This document shows, in pieces, positions 1-7,975 of a DNA stretch of 64,000 nucleotides. Source of the stretch: Thalassobellus sp050294475 (GTDB lineage: Bacteria; Bacteroidota; Bacteroidia; Flavobacteriales; Flavobacteriaceae); assembly GCA_050294475.1 (NCBI GenBank), contig JBNKOE010000024.1:248001-312000 (forward strand). Reading direction: 5' to 3'. The translations under genes were made by a program, and so were the position numbers. Every line of letters begins with the position of its first letter. The stretch's first letter is position 1. Under the pieces are notes generated by a model. It had not been told where the DNA came from. It did no database searches and saw nothing but the letters and a program-made list of their open reading frames with translations.

Positions 1-836
1 CAATGGAATTATCAACCTATTTTAGAATCAATCAAGCAGGTACTGGCCAGTTTGAAAGAACACTCGTAATTGCAGATAAAGGCAGTTATGTAAGTTACCT
101 TGAAGGCTGTACAGCACCAAGTAGAGATGAAAATCAATTACACGCTGCGGTTGTAGAATTAATTGCTTTAGACGATGCCGAAATTAAATATTCAACCGTA
201 CAAAACTGGTATCCTGGAAATTCCGAAGGTAAAGGTGGTGTTTACAACTTTGTAACAAAAAGAGGTTTATGCGAAAAAAATGCTAAAATTTCATGGACGC
301 AAGTTGAAACAGGAAGTGCTGTTACTTGGAAATATCCATCATGTGTATTAAAAGGCGATAATTCGGTAGGAGAATTTTACTCTATTGCCGTAACAAACAA
401 TTACCAACAAGCAGATACTGGAACAAAAATGATTCATTTGGGAAAAAACACCAAATCGACCATTATCTCTAAAGGTATTTCAGCAGGAAAATCACAAAAT
501 AGCTACAGAGGTTTAGTAAAAATTAGCCCAAATGCAGATAATGCCCGTAACTTTTCGCAATGCGATAGTTTATTAATGGGTAACGAATGTGGTGCACATA
601 CATTTCCATATATTGAAGCTAAAAACAAATCGGCTAAAATAGAACACGAGGCAACCACTAGTAAAATTGGTGAAGATCAAATTTTTTATTGCAATCAGCG
701 TGGTATCGATACAGAAAAAGCGATTGCCTTAATTGTAAATGGCTTTAGTAAAGAAGTACTAAATAAACTTCCAATGGAATTTGCAGTTGAAGCTCAAAAA
801 TTATTAGAAATAAGTTTAGAAGGTAGCGTAGGTTAA
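1..836 (+). CDS. sufB: SufB, Fe-S scaffold subunit (5' truncated)
   Basis: C-terminal 277 or so residues of SufB, the scaffold subunit of the cytoplasmic SufBCD complex that builds Fe-S clusters. The family is usually about 480 residues, so roughly 200 N-terminal residues lie left of the window; the ATG at 3 is internal. The beta-helix core is recognisable from YSTVQNWYPG, KYPSCVLKGD and the conserved C-terminal block SQCDSLLMGNECGAHTFPYI followed by EHEATTSKIGEDQIFYCNQRG. sufC and sufD follow, with a small lipoprotein gene intervening. Assignment is secure. Confidence 0.96.
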   Translation, partial: MELSTYFRINQAGTGQFERTLVIADKGSYVSYLEGCTAPSRDENQLHAAVVELIALDDAEIKYSTVQNWYPGNSEGKGGVYNFVTKRGLCEKNAKISWTQVETGSAVTWKYPSCVLKGDNSVGEFYSIAVTNNYQQADTGTKMIHLGKNTKSTIISKGISAGKSQNSYRGLVKISPNADNARNFSQCDSLLMGNECGAHTFPYIEAKNKSAKIEHEATTSKIGEDQIFYCNQRGIDTEKAIALIVNGFSKEVLNKLPMEFAVEAQKLLEISLEGSVG

Positions 837-847
837 ATTTAATTAAA

Positions 848-1249
848 ATGAAAAAAACACTAATTCTACTTGTTTTAATTATGGCAATTTTAAGTTGCAA
901 AAACGAAACGAAATCTGATGCAACAAAAACAACGGATAGTTCTAATCAAAATGATGAATTAACCTTACTAAAAGGTGAATTTATATTTTATGGTGATGCG
1001 GCAGTATTACAAGCTTATAATGAAATTTACGGAGTTTACATTACTGATAAAATGCTAGAACTAAACAAACAAGCAGACCAATACAAAAAATTACCTACCG
1101 ATATGGTTAAAGTTGAAATAAAAGGAAAAATTTCAACTCAAAAAGATGATAAAATTCTTTGGGATAAAAAAGTTGAAATTGTTGAAATATTAAATGTATC
1201 AGCATCAAATCAAAAAGATAATAACGTAGTTAAATTAGGAGAACAATAA
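848..1249 (+). CDS. small predicted lipoprotein inside the suf operon
   Basis: A 133-residue protein of unknown function. A lipoprotein signal ends in ILSC with the lipidated cysteine at position 17, followed by a charged, Ser/Thr/Asp-rich linker (18-40) and a small soluble domain. The later part resembles a short single-strand-rich domain (VKVEIKGKISTQ, KVEIVEILNVS), but I cannot name a family. It starts 11 bases after the sufB stop and ends one base before the sufC start, so it is almost certainly co-transcribed with the Fe-S genes although the product is exported. Its presence between sufB and sufC is unusual. Confidence 0.85.
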   Translation: MKKTLILLVLIMAILSCKNETKSDATKTTDSSNQNDELTLLKGEFIFYGDAAVLQAYNEIYGVYITDKMLELNKQADQYKKLPTDMVKVEIKGKISTQKDDKILWDKKVEIVEILNVSASNQKDNNVVKLGEQ

Positions 1250-1250
1250 C

Positions 1251-2003
1251 ATGTTAAAAATAACAAACTTACACGCAAGTGTTGAAGATAAAGCCATTTT
1301 AAGAGGCATTAACTTAGAAGTAAAACCAGGAGAAGTACACGCTATTATGGGACCAAACGGTTCTGGAAAAAGCACATTATCTTCTGTAATTGCTGGAAAA
1401 GAAGAATATGAAGTTACTAATGGCACTATTCTTTTTAACGATGAAGATATTAACGAATTAGCTGCCGAAGAACGTGCTCACAAAGGTGTATTTTTATCAT
1501 TTCAATACCCCGTTGAAATCCCTGGAGTTTCTGTAACAAACTTTATAAAAACAGCTATTAACGAATCTCGTAAAGCAAAAGGATTAGAAGATATGCCTGC
1601 TAAAGACATGTTAAAACTAATTCGTGAAAAAGCTGAATTATTAGAAATTGACAGGAAATTTTTATCGCGTTCTTTAAACGAAGGCTTTTCTGGTGGTGAG
1701 AAAAAACGTAACGAGATTTTTCAAATGGCAATGTTAGAACCAAAATTAGCTATCCTTGACGAAACAGATTCTGGTTTAGATATAGATGCATTACGCATTG
1801 TTGCAAACGGTGTAAATAAACTTAAAAGTAAAGACAATGCGGTTATTGTTATTACACACTACCAGCGTTTATTAGACTATATCGTACCAGATTTTGTTCA
1901 CGTACTTTATAACGGACGAATCGTAAAATCTGGCGGAAAAGAATTAGCGCATGAACTTGAAGAAAAAGGATACGACTGGATTAAAGAAGAGGTAAACGCG
2001 TAA
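1251..2003 (+). CDS. sufC: SufC, Fe-S assembly ATPase
   Basis: ABC-type ATPase of the SufBCD scaffold complex, 250 residues, the normal length. Walker A is GPNGSGKS at 34-41, the Q-loop is SFQYP around 83-87, the signature motif is the SufC-type FSGGEKKR at 146-153, Walker B is LAILDE with the catalytic glutamate at 171, and the switch histidine is H203 (ITHY). It is a soluble cytoplasmic ATPase without membrane segments, which separates it from transporters. It lies between the lipoprotein gene and sufD. Confidence 0.97.
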   Translation: MLKITNLHASVEDKAILRGINLEVKPGEVHAIMGPNGSGKSTLSSVIAGKEEYEVTNGTILFNDEDINELAAEERAHKGVFLSFQYPVEIPGVSVTNFIKTAINESRKAKGLEDMPAKDMLKLIREKAELLEIDRKFLSRSLNEGFSGGEKKRNEIFQMAMLEPKLAILDETDSGLDIDALRIVANGVNKLKSKDNAVIVITHYQRLLDYIVPDFVHVLYNGRIVKSGGKELAHELEEKGYDWIKEEVNA

Positions 2004-2034
2004 TTAGTAACCAGCAAAAAGTTTAAAATTGACA

Positions 2035-2090
2035 GGATTATTGACTGAAAACAAAAAACTGTAGACTGTAAAGACTGTAGACTTAATAAC
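2035..2090. repeat. short direct repeats of ACTGTAG
   Basis: In the 87-base gap between sufC and sufD the heptamer ACTGTAG occurs at 2058-2064 and 2074-2080, with a related ACTGTAAAG between them (2065-2073) and the diverged TTGACTGAAAAC just upstream. It looks like a small degenerate microsatellite in an intergenic spacer. No function is apparent. Confidence 0.6.
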
Positions 2091-3404
2091 ATGGATTTAA
2101 AAGAAAAATTATTATCATCCTTTTTAATTGTTGACAATCAAGTAGACATAGACACTTATGTTCATGATGTTAGAAACGATGCTATAAAAATATTTAAAGA
2201 AAAAGGCTTTCCTTCCAAAAAAGAAGAAGCTTGGAAATACACGTCTTTAAATAAAATATTAAAAGAAGATTATAGCGTTTTTCCTAAACAAGAAAATGCT
2301 ATTGAGTATAAAGATGTACAAAAATATTTTATTCACGAAATAGACACCTATAAAGTTGTATTCGTCGATGGAAAATATGCATCACATTTATCTAACACTA
2401 CACACGATGGTATGGATATTTGCTTAATGTCTGCAGCATTAACAAAACCTAAATATCGTTTAATAATTGAAAATTATTTCAATAAAGCAGTAACAACAGA
2501 TAGTTTAACATCTTTAAATACAGCATTTGCAAGCGAAGGCGCATATATATACATCCCAAAAAACAAACTAGTAGATAAGCCCATACAAATTATAAATTTC
2601 TCTACAGGAAACGAATCGGCAACCATGTTACAACCTCGTAACTTAGTTGTAGTCGAAGATAATTCTCATGTGCAAATTATAGAACGCCATCAAAGTTTAA
2701 CCGATAATGCTGTTTTAACTAATAGCGTTACCGAAATTTTTGCTAACAAACGTGCTATTGTAGATTATTATAAAATACAAAACGATAACACAAATGCTTC
2801 ATTAATAGATAATACATACATAAAACAAAAAAGAGAAAGTGTAGCATCTGTTCACACCTTTGCATTTGGAGGTAAATTAACACGTAACAATCTTAATTTC
2901 TACCAACAAGGCGAACGTATAAATTCTATTTTAAAAGGTGTTACTATTATTGGCGATAAACAACATATAGATCATAATACACTTGTGCATCATATAGATC
3001 CTAATTGTGAAAGTCATCAAGATTATAAAGGCATTTTTGGTGAAAATTCTACAGGCGTATTTAACGGTAAAATAGTTGTAGAAAAAGAAGCGCAAAAAAC
3101 AAACGCTTTTCAATCAAATAACAATATTTTAATTAGCGATAAAGCAACCATAAACACCAAACCACAGCTAGAAATTTTTGCCGACGATGTAAAATGTTCT
3201 CACGGTTGTACCATTGGTCAGTTAGACGAAAGTGCTATGTTTTACATGCGTTCTCGTGGTATTCCAGAAAAAGAAGCCAAAGCACTTTTAATGTATGCTT
3301 TTAGTAATAACATATTAAGCTCGGTTAAAATTCCAGAAATAAAACAACGTATTACCAAAATTATCGCCAGTAAATTAGGTGTTAATCTTGGGTTTGATTT
3401 ATAA
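2091..3404 (+). CDS. sufD: SufD, Fe-S scaffold subunit
   Basis: SufD, 437 residues, pairs with SufB in the SufBC2D scaffold. The N-terminal helical part carries the family's KKEEAWKYTSL motif at about 42-52. The beta-helix core includes GVFNGKIVVEKEAQKTNAFQ, and the conserved C-terminal region reads DVKCSHGCTIGQLDE then RSRGIPEKEA. It lacks the Cys-rich QCDSLL block of SufB, which separates the two paralogues. The gene follows sufC after a spacer holding short direct repeats and precedes sufS after a GC-rich palindromic element. Confidence 0.96.
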   Translation: MDLKEKLLSSFLIVDNQVDIDTYVHDVRNDAIKIFKEKGFPSKKEEAWKYTSLNKILKEDYSVFPKQENAIEYKDVQKYFIHEIDTYKVVFVDGKYASHLSNTTHDGMDICLMSAALTKPKYRLIIENYFNKAVTTDSLTSLNTAFASEGAYIYIPKNKLVDKPIQIINFSTGNESATMLQPRNLVVVEDNSHVQIIERHQSLTDNAVLTNSVTEIFANKRAIVDYYKIQNDNTNASLIDNTYIKQKRESVASVHTFAFGGKLTRNNLNFYQQGERINSILKGVTIIGDKQHIDHNTLVHHIDPNCESHQDYKGIFGENSTGVFNGKIVVEKEAQKTNAFQSNNNILISDKATINTKPQLEIFADDVKCSHGCTIGQLDESAMFYMRSRGIPEKEAKALLMYAFSNNILSSVKIPEIKQRITKIIASKLGVNLGFDL

Positions 3405-3412
3405 AATTATTT

Positions 3413-3490
3413 GAAGCTAATCCCGCTTTCGGCAGTCGCTCTCTGCGAGGAGCTCCAACAAATGCCTCAATCGGGGCTATACTTAAAGCT
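3413..3490. repeat. GC-rich palindromic intergenic element between sufD and sufS
   Basis: This stretch is clearly richer in G and C than its surroundings and fills the whole sufD-sufS gap. An inner hairpin pairs GCTC (3438-3441) with GAGC (3450-3453); the sequence GCTCTCTGCGAGGAGC is one base short of a longer perfect stem. Outer arms AGCTAATCCCG (from 3415) and CGGGGCT (3472-3478) can also pair in part. It has the look of a dispersed mobile-type repeat of the REP or MITE sort, though copy number cannot be judged from one window. Confidence 0.6.
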
Positions 3491-4705
3491 ATGTTCAACG
3501 TAAACGACATAAGAAAAGACTTTCCCATTCTTTCGCGCAAAGTAAATGGCAAGCCATTAGTGTATTTCGATAATGCAGCAACATCACAAACCCCACAACA
3601 AGTTATAGATGTTATTGTAAATTACTATTCAAATTATAATGCTAATATTCATCGTGGCGTTCACACGTTAAGTCAAGAAGCTACCAATTTATACGAACAA
3701 GCACGTATTAAAATTCAAAAACATTTCAATGCAAAACATGTCCATGAAATTATTTTTACATCGGGCACAACACACAGTATAAATTTAGTCGCAAACGGAT
3801 TTTCATCAATATTAAAAAAAGGCGATGATATTATTGTTTCTGCACTAGAACATCACAGTAATATTGTACCATGGCAAATGCTTTGCGAACGTACTGGAGC
3901 TAATTTAAAAGTCATCCCAATGAACCAAGATGGCGAATTAGTTATAACAGAATTTGATAAGTTACTATCAAAAAACACAAAACTTGTTTTTGTAAATCAT
4001 GTATCAAATGCTTTAGGAACTATAAACTCTATTGAATATATTATAGAAAAAGCCCACCAAATTGGTGCCGCCGTTTTAATTGATGGTGCACAATCGGCAC
4101 CACACATAAAACCAGATGTTCAAAAATTAGATGTCGATTTTTACGTCACATCTGCACATAAAATGTGTGGCCCTACAGGTGTTGGAATGCTTTACGGAAA
4201 AGAATCTTGGTTAAAAAAGCTACCTCCTTATCAAGGTGGTGGTGAAATGATTGCCGAAGTAACGTTTGAGAAAACAACTTACGCCGAATTACCACATAAA
4301 TTTGAAGCTGGCACACCCAATATTTGTGGCGGCATTGCGTTCGGCGCTGCAATAGATTATATGAATGCTATTGGTTTTGATGCCATTGCTAAGTATGAGC
4401 ACGAACTTTTAGATTATGCCACTAAAAAACTTCTAGAAATAGATGGTTTAAAAATTTACGGCACCTCAAAACAAAAAACATCGGTTATTTCATTTAATTT
4501 AGAAGGGGTTCATCCCTATGATGTGGGCACCATCCTAGATAAATTAGGAATCGCTGTAAGAACAGGACACCATTGTGCACAACCTGTAATGGATTTCTTC
4601 AAGATTCCAGGAACTGTAAGAGCTTCTTTTTCATTCTATAATACCAAAGAAGAAATAAATGTTTTAATAAAAGGCATTATGAAAGCAAAAATGATGCTTT
4701 CTTAA
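3491..4705 (+). CDS. sufS: SufS, group II cysteine desulfurase
   Basis: PLP-dependent cysteine desulfurase of 404 residues that supplies sulfur to SufBCD through SufE. The Schiff-base lysine is K224 in SAHKMCGPTG, the active-site cysteine is C362 in RTGHHCAQP, and the N-terminal VYFDNAATSQTP motif is typical of SufS/CsdA rather than IscS or NifS. The ATG at 3491 gives the classical start. A cognate sufE lies about 2 kb downstream, separated by a protease and a META-domain lipoprotein gene. Confidence 0.97.
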   Translation: MFNVNDIRKDFPILSRKVNGKPLVYFDNAATSQTPQQVIDVIVNYYSNYNANIHRGVHTLSQEATNLYEQARIKIQKHFNAKHVHEIIFTSGTTHSINLVANGFSSILKKGDDIIVSALEHHSNIVPWQMLCERTGANLKVIPMNQDGELVITEFDKLLSKNTKLVFVNHVSNALGTINSIEYIIEKAHQIGAAVLIDGAQSAPHIKPDVQKLDVDFYVTSAHKMCGPTGVGMLYGKESWLKKLPPYQGGGEMIAEVTFEKTTYAELPHKFEAGTPNICGGIAFGAAIDYMNAIGFDAIAKYEHELLDYATKKLLEIDGLKIYGTSKQKTSVISFNLEGVHPYDVGTILDKLGIAVRTGHHCAQPVMDFFKIPGTVRASFSFYNTKEEINVLIKGIMKAKMMLS

Positions 4706-4855
4706 AATTTTAATCATTTTATTTAATTTTCCCTAACAAACAATTAAACTAATAGTAGTTTTTATCCGAAATTTAACATTTTTTTTAATAATTGTAAGAT
4801 AATTCCAAAAAATAATTATATCTTCAACGCTGACTAATTCAAATTTATATTTCAA

Positions 4856-5890
4856 ATGAAAAAATTATTATTAAGTATGGCGGCTGTAGCCTTATTATTT
4901 ACAGCGTGTGATGATGAAAAAAATGAAATCGTTCAAGAACAAATTGTTGATATGAGCGATTTTTATGTTTTTACAGACTTTAATGAAGATTTAAGCTCTA
5001 AATCTACTAATTCGAAAAAAACATACAAGACATGTTACTCCATGGAGGTTCTTAACAGACAGTTAAAAGAAAACCCTGGTTTAGAAAAAAAGATGTACAA
5101 TATAGAGTATAAAACTAGAAAATTTATTACTGCTAAAGGCAAACCAGGTAGCGGTGGTGGCAGTGGAGAAACTGATGTTGACGTACTTCCTATTGATGAT
5201 GGTTTAGGAATAATCAATATTCCAATATATGTTCATATAGTTTTACCAAATGCTAATGATGTTCCAGACTCTCAAATACAAGCTCAAATAAATGTATTGA
5301 ATGATGATTTTAACAGTAAAAACACAAATCAATTACCTTCTGGCGCAACAAATTTCATTAACGATGCTTCAAATACAGGTATAAGTTTTTCTTTAATTGG
5401 TACAGACAGACATAATGATTCTACTGCAGAATGGGGTACTAGAGATGCTGTAAAAGCTGCATATCCTCCTATTAATCCAGATTCAGTATTAAACATCTGG
5501 GTTTGTAATATAGGTGGTGGTATTTTAGGCTATGCACAATTTCCTGGAGGAAATCCAAACACCGATGGTGTTGTTTTATTATACTCAAGCTTACCAGGAG
5601 GATCAGCTGCACCTTATAACTTAGGACGAACTGCTACGCATGAAATTGGACACTACCTAAATTTACGTCACATTTGGGGAGATGGAAGATGTAGACAAGA
5701 TGATTTTGTTGCAGATACACCGTCATCTGATGGCGCTAACTATGGTTGCCCTTCTTATCCAACAGTAAATTGTAAATCAACTGATATGACAATGAATTAC
5801 ATGGATTATACAGATGATGCCTGTATGTATATGTTCACTGATGGACAAAGCAATAGAATGCGTGCTTTATTAGCTAGTGGTTCTAGATAA
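4856..5890 (+). CDS. secreted M43-type zinc metalloprotease lipoprotein
   Basis: A 344-residue exported metalloprotease of the pappalysin/cytophagalysin type (M43). The signal peptide ends with lipobox FTAC (Cys18). A Gly/Ser-rich linker (about 97-107) separates a short pro-region from the catalytic domain. The zinc site is HEIGHYLNLRH with H262, E263, H266 and H272; asparagine replaces the glycine seen in many metzincins, as is common in Bacteroidota M43 members. The Met-turn region follows as MNYMDYTDD, with M43-style cysteines around it. It interrupts the SUF gene order, has a 150-base upstream gap of its own and a strong terminator after it, so it is likely a separate transcription unit. 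Confidence 0.9.
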   Translation: MKKLLLSMAAVALLFTACDDEKNEIVQEQIVDMSDFYVFTDFNEDLSSKSTNSKKTYKTCYSMEVLNRQLKENPGLEKKMYNIEYKTRKFITAKGKPGSGGGSGETDVDVLPIDDGLGIINIPIYVHIVLPNANDVPDSQIQAQINVLNDDFNSKNTNQLPSGATNFINDASNTGISFSLIGTDRHNDSTAEWGTRDAVKAAYPPINPDSVLNIWVCNIGGGILGYAQFPGGNPNTDGVVLLYSSLPGGSAAPYNLGRTATHEIGHYLNLRHIWGDGRCRQDDFVADTPSSDGANYGCPSYPTVNCKSTDMTMNYMDYTDDACMYMFTDGQSNRMRALLASGSR

Positions 5891-5917
5891 AATGCTTAAA
5901 CATCCATTATTAAAAAT

Positions 5918-5947
5918 TAAAAAGACGCCAAAGTTGGCGTCTTTTTT
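5918..5947 (+). terminator. intrinsic terminator after the metalloprotease gene
   Basis: Perfect stem AAAGACGCCA (5921-5930) pairing with TGGCGTCTTT (5935-5944), a short AAGT loop and a T run to 5947. It sits 30 bases after the protease stop and just before the next gene on the same strand. Confidence 0.9.
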
Positions 5948-5965
5948 GTATATTATTTTTTAAAT

Positions 5966-6754
5966 ATGCAATCAATGAAATTTTTAACCATACTCCTTAC
6001 AATAATTATTGTTCAATCCTGTAAATGCCAGAAAGAAACAACAAAGATGTTAGATGAAACGCAACAGGAAAAACCAACAGAAATATTAAATGGGACGTAT
6101 TCAATTTCATCAATAGAAAATAACAAAACTCTTCCTGAAAATTTAAACATAACTTTTGATAAAAACACAAATAAAGTATCTGGATTTTCTGGATGCAATC
6201 AGTTTTCAGGAACTTATAAAACTAAAGGAAACACCATATTATTTAGTAAATTATCAACTACAAAAATGTATTGTGAAAATATAATGCATGTTGAGCAAAA
6301 ACTACTAAATATTCTAAATAACGTCAACTCTTTTTCAGTTGAAAAAAATCAAATAAACTTAAAAAATAATAACCTTATTTTAATTCAAGCTTCAAAAAAT
6401 AATTACACTATTATATACTCTGCTTCCTCAAGAGGTACTTTCAAAAAAATTACCATTAATAAAAAAAGTATATCATCCTTAAACAAAAGAGGTGGTACTC
6501 CAATTATTAAATCTTGTAATGAAGAAAATTGGAATAGCATCTTAAAAAAGCTTGAATTAATTAATATTAACGCCCTTTCATCACTTGAAGCTCCAAGTAA
6601 AAAGTTTCAATTTGATGGTGCTGCATTAGCGCATTTAAAAATAACTAATGGTGATAATATTTATGAATCACCTCCTTTCGATCATGGTAATCCTCCAAAA
6701 GAAATAGAAGCTCTTGTTAAAGAAATTCTATCAATTTCAGAAAACATTGAATAG
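5966..6754 (+). CDS. META/HslJ-domain lipoprotein
   Basis: A 262-residue lipoprotein. The signal peptide ends in VQSC; translation may begin at 5966 or three codons later at 5975 (MKFLTIL). The N-terminal half is a META (HslJ-like) domain, shown by LNGTYSISSI, the GFSGCNQFSGTY motif and KMYCENIM. The second half (about 145-262) has no recognised family, but the stretch IIYSASSRGTFKKI followed by a conserved-looking SCN motif suggests a second small domain. META domains occur in heat-shock and surface lipoproteins of unclear function. It sits between the protease and sufE. Confidence 0.8.
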   Translation: MQSMKFLTILLTIIIVQSCKCQKETTKMLDETQQEKPTEILNGTYSISSIENNKTLPENLNITFDKNTNKVSGFSGCNQFSGTYKTKGNTILFSKLSTTKMYCENIMHVEQKLLNILNNVNSFSVEKNQINLKNNNLILIQASKNNYTIIYSASSRGTFKKITINKKSISSLNKRGGTPIIKSCNEENWNSILKKLELININALSSLEAPSKKFQFDGAALAHLKITNGDNIYESPPFDHGNPPKEIEALVKEILSISENIE

Positions 6755-6777
6755 CAACGTTTGATGTTGTATTTTTG
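6747..6777 (+). promoter_or_regulatory. candidate promoter for sufE
   Basis: The Bacteroidota-type -33 TTG (6747-6749) and -7 TATTTTTG (6770-6777) boxes are separated by 20 bases, which fits the TTG/TAnnTTTG consensus. They overlap the end of the preceding gene and lie 15 bases before the sufE ATG, implying a very short leader. The call is by consensus only. Confidence 0.5.
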
Positions 6778-6792
6778 TATAAAATTTTAAAT

Positions 6793-7215
6793 ATGAGTAT
6801 TGAAGAAATTCAAAACGAAATAATAGACGAATTCTCAATGTTTGAAGATTGGGAAGAACGCTACCAATATATGATAGATTTAGGTAAAGATTTACCTTTA
6901 ATTGACGACCAATATAAAACCGACAGCAATATTATAAAAGGTTGCCAAAGTAAAGTATGGGTTCATGCCGAAATGAAAGACGATAAAATAGAATTTACCG
7001 CCGATAGTGATGCTATTATTACCAAAGGTATTATTGCTATTTTAATTCGTGCGTTTTCAAATCAGCACCCAAAAGACATTATAGATGCCAATACCGATTT
7101 TATTGATCAAATTGGATTAAAAGAGCATTTATCTCCAACAAGAGCAAATGGCTTAGTAAGTATGATAAAACAACTTAAAATGTACGCTATAGCATACCAA
7201 ACACAACTAAAATAA
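6793..7215 (+). CDS. sufE: SufE, sulfur-transfer partner of SufS
   Basis: SufE accepts persulfide sulfur from SufS and passes it to SufBCD. With the ATG at 6793 it is 140 residues, the usual length; an upstream TTG at 6775 is in frame but would lie within the proposed promoter. The accepting cysteine is C51 in the conserved IIKGCQSKVW motif, and the C-terminal half carries the family's SPTRANGL block. Separated from sufS by two unrelated exported-protein genes, it appears to restart the SUF series. Confidence 0.95.
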   Translation: MSIEEIQNEIIDEFSMFEDWEERYQYMIDLGKDLPLIDDQYKTDSNIIKGCQSKVWVHAEMKDDKIEFTADSDAIITKGIIAILIRAFSNQHPKDIIDANTDFIDQIGLKEHLSPTRANGLVSMIKQLKMYAIAYQTQLK

Positions 7216-7220
7216 TGTGT

Positions 7221-7276
7221 TTTATCATTCCTGTAAAAGCAGGAGTCTTAATGAAATTTCTGCCTTCGCAGAAATA
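7221..7276. repeat. paired hairpin element between sufE and the sufT-like gene
   Basis: Two adjacent hairpins fill this gap. The first pairs TCCTG (7229-7233) with CAGGA (7240-7244). The second is a perfect 8-bp stem, ATTTCTGC (7256-7263) and GCAGAAAT (7268-7275), with a CTTC loop. Neither is followed by a long T run, so a dispersed palindromic repeat is more likely than a terminator. Confidence 0.6.
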
Positions 7277-7295
7277 AAAAATAAATTATAAAAAA

Positions 7296-7619
7296 ATGAA
7301 TAACACAATAGACACATCCGAATTTGGTGAAAAAATAGTAAACGTTTTAAAAACAATTTACGATCCAGAAATTCCTGTAGATATATATGAATTAGGTTTA
7401 ATTTATGATGTTTTTGTAAATGAAGACTACGACGTAAAAATATTAATGACTTTAACTACACCTAATTGCCCCGTAGCAGAAACATTGCCTTTAGAAGTTG
7501 AAGAAAAAGTAAAATCTTTAGATGCTGTAAAAAGCGCCGAAGTTGAAATTACTTTCGACCCGCCATGGACACAAGAGCTTATGAGTGAAGAGGCCAGATT
7601 AGAATTAGGTATGCTTTAA
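7296..7619 (+). CDS. SufT/MIP18-family (DUF59) Fe-S assembly protein
   Basis: A 107-residue single-domain protein of the MIP18/DUF59 family, found with SUF genes and involved in maturing Fe-S proteins. The signature DPEIPVDIYELGLIYDV is at about 23-39, and the conserved cysteine C58 is in TTPNCPVAETLP. The C-terminal FDPPWTQELMSEEAR matches the SUF-associated subfamily. It follows sufE after a hairpin-rich spacer and is 5 bases from the next gene, so it is probably co-transcribed with the cupin and DUF2480 genes. Confidence 0.93.
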   Translation: MNNTIDTSEFGEKIVNVLKTIYDPEIPVDIYELGLIYDVFVNEDYDVKILMTLTTPNCPVAETLPLEVEEKVKSLDAVKSAEVEITFDPPWTQELMSEEARLELGML

Positions 7620-7624
7620 ATATC

Positions 7625-7960
7625 ATGATAAAAGAAGTAATAAAAAAAGAAGAAGATGTTATTGCATTAAGTTCAACTTTAAATAGAAAAGTTGTACACT
7701 TAAAAGATTTGATGATTACTGTAATTGAATTTACAAATGGACCAATGGCACAAACAGATCCGCCTCATAATCATCCGCATGAGCAAATTTCTTATGTTGC
7801 AAGCGGTTCTCTTAAATTATTTATTGAAGACAGAGAGTATATTTTAAATGAAGGTGATGTTTTTAGAGTAGAATCTAACCTAAATCACTGCATTCAAACT
7901 TTAACAGAAAATGTTAAACTTATTGATGGTTTTGCTCCAATACGTGAAGATTTTCTTTAA
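7625..7960 (+). CDS. small cupin-domain protein
   Basis: A 111-residue single cupin. Motif 1 is HNHPHEQISYVASG with metal ligands H48, H50 or H52 and a Glu/Gln; motif 2 ends in the NH of LNHCIQT around residue 88. There is no signal peptide, so it is cytoplasmic. The substrate cannot be told from the sequence. It is tightly packed between the SufT-like and DUF2480 genes (5 and 15 base gaps), which links it to the SUF operon by position only. Confidence 0.85.
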   Translation: MIKEVIKKEEDVIALSSTLNRKVVHLKDLMITVIEFTNGPMAQTDPPHNHPHEQISYVASGSLKLFIEDREYILNEGDVFRVESNLNHCIQTLTENVKLIDGFAPIREDFL

Positions 7961-7975
7961 AACACAAAATACCTA

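Noticed and set aside
4792..4826. TTG and TATCTTCA as a promoter for the metalloprotease
   Set aside because: The spacer is 24 bases and the -7 box does not fit TAnnTTTG well, so the promoter is not supported.
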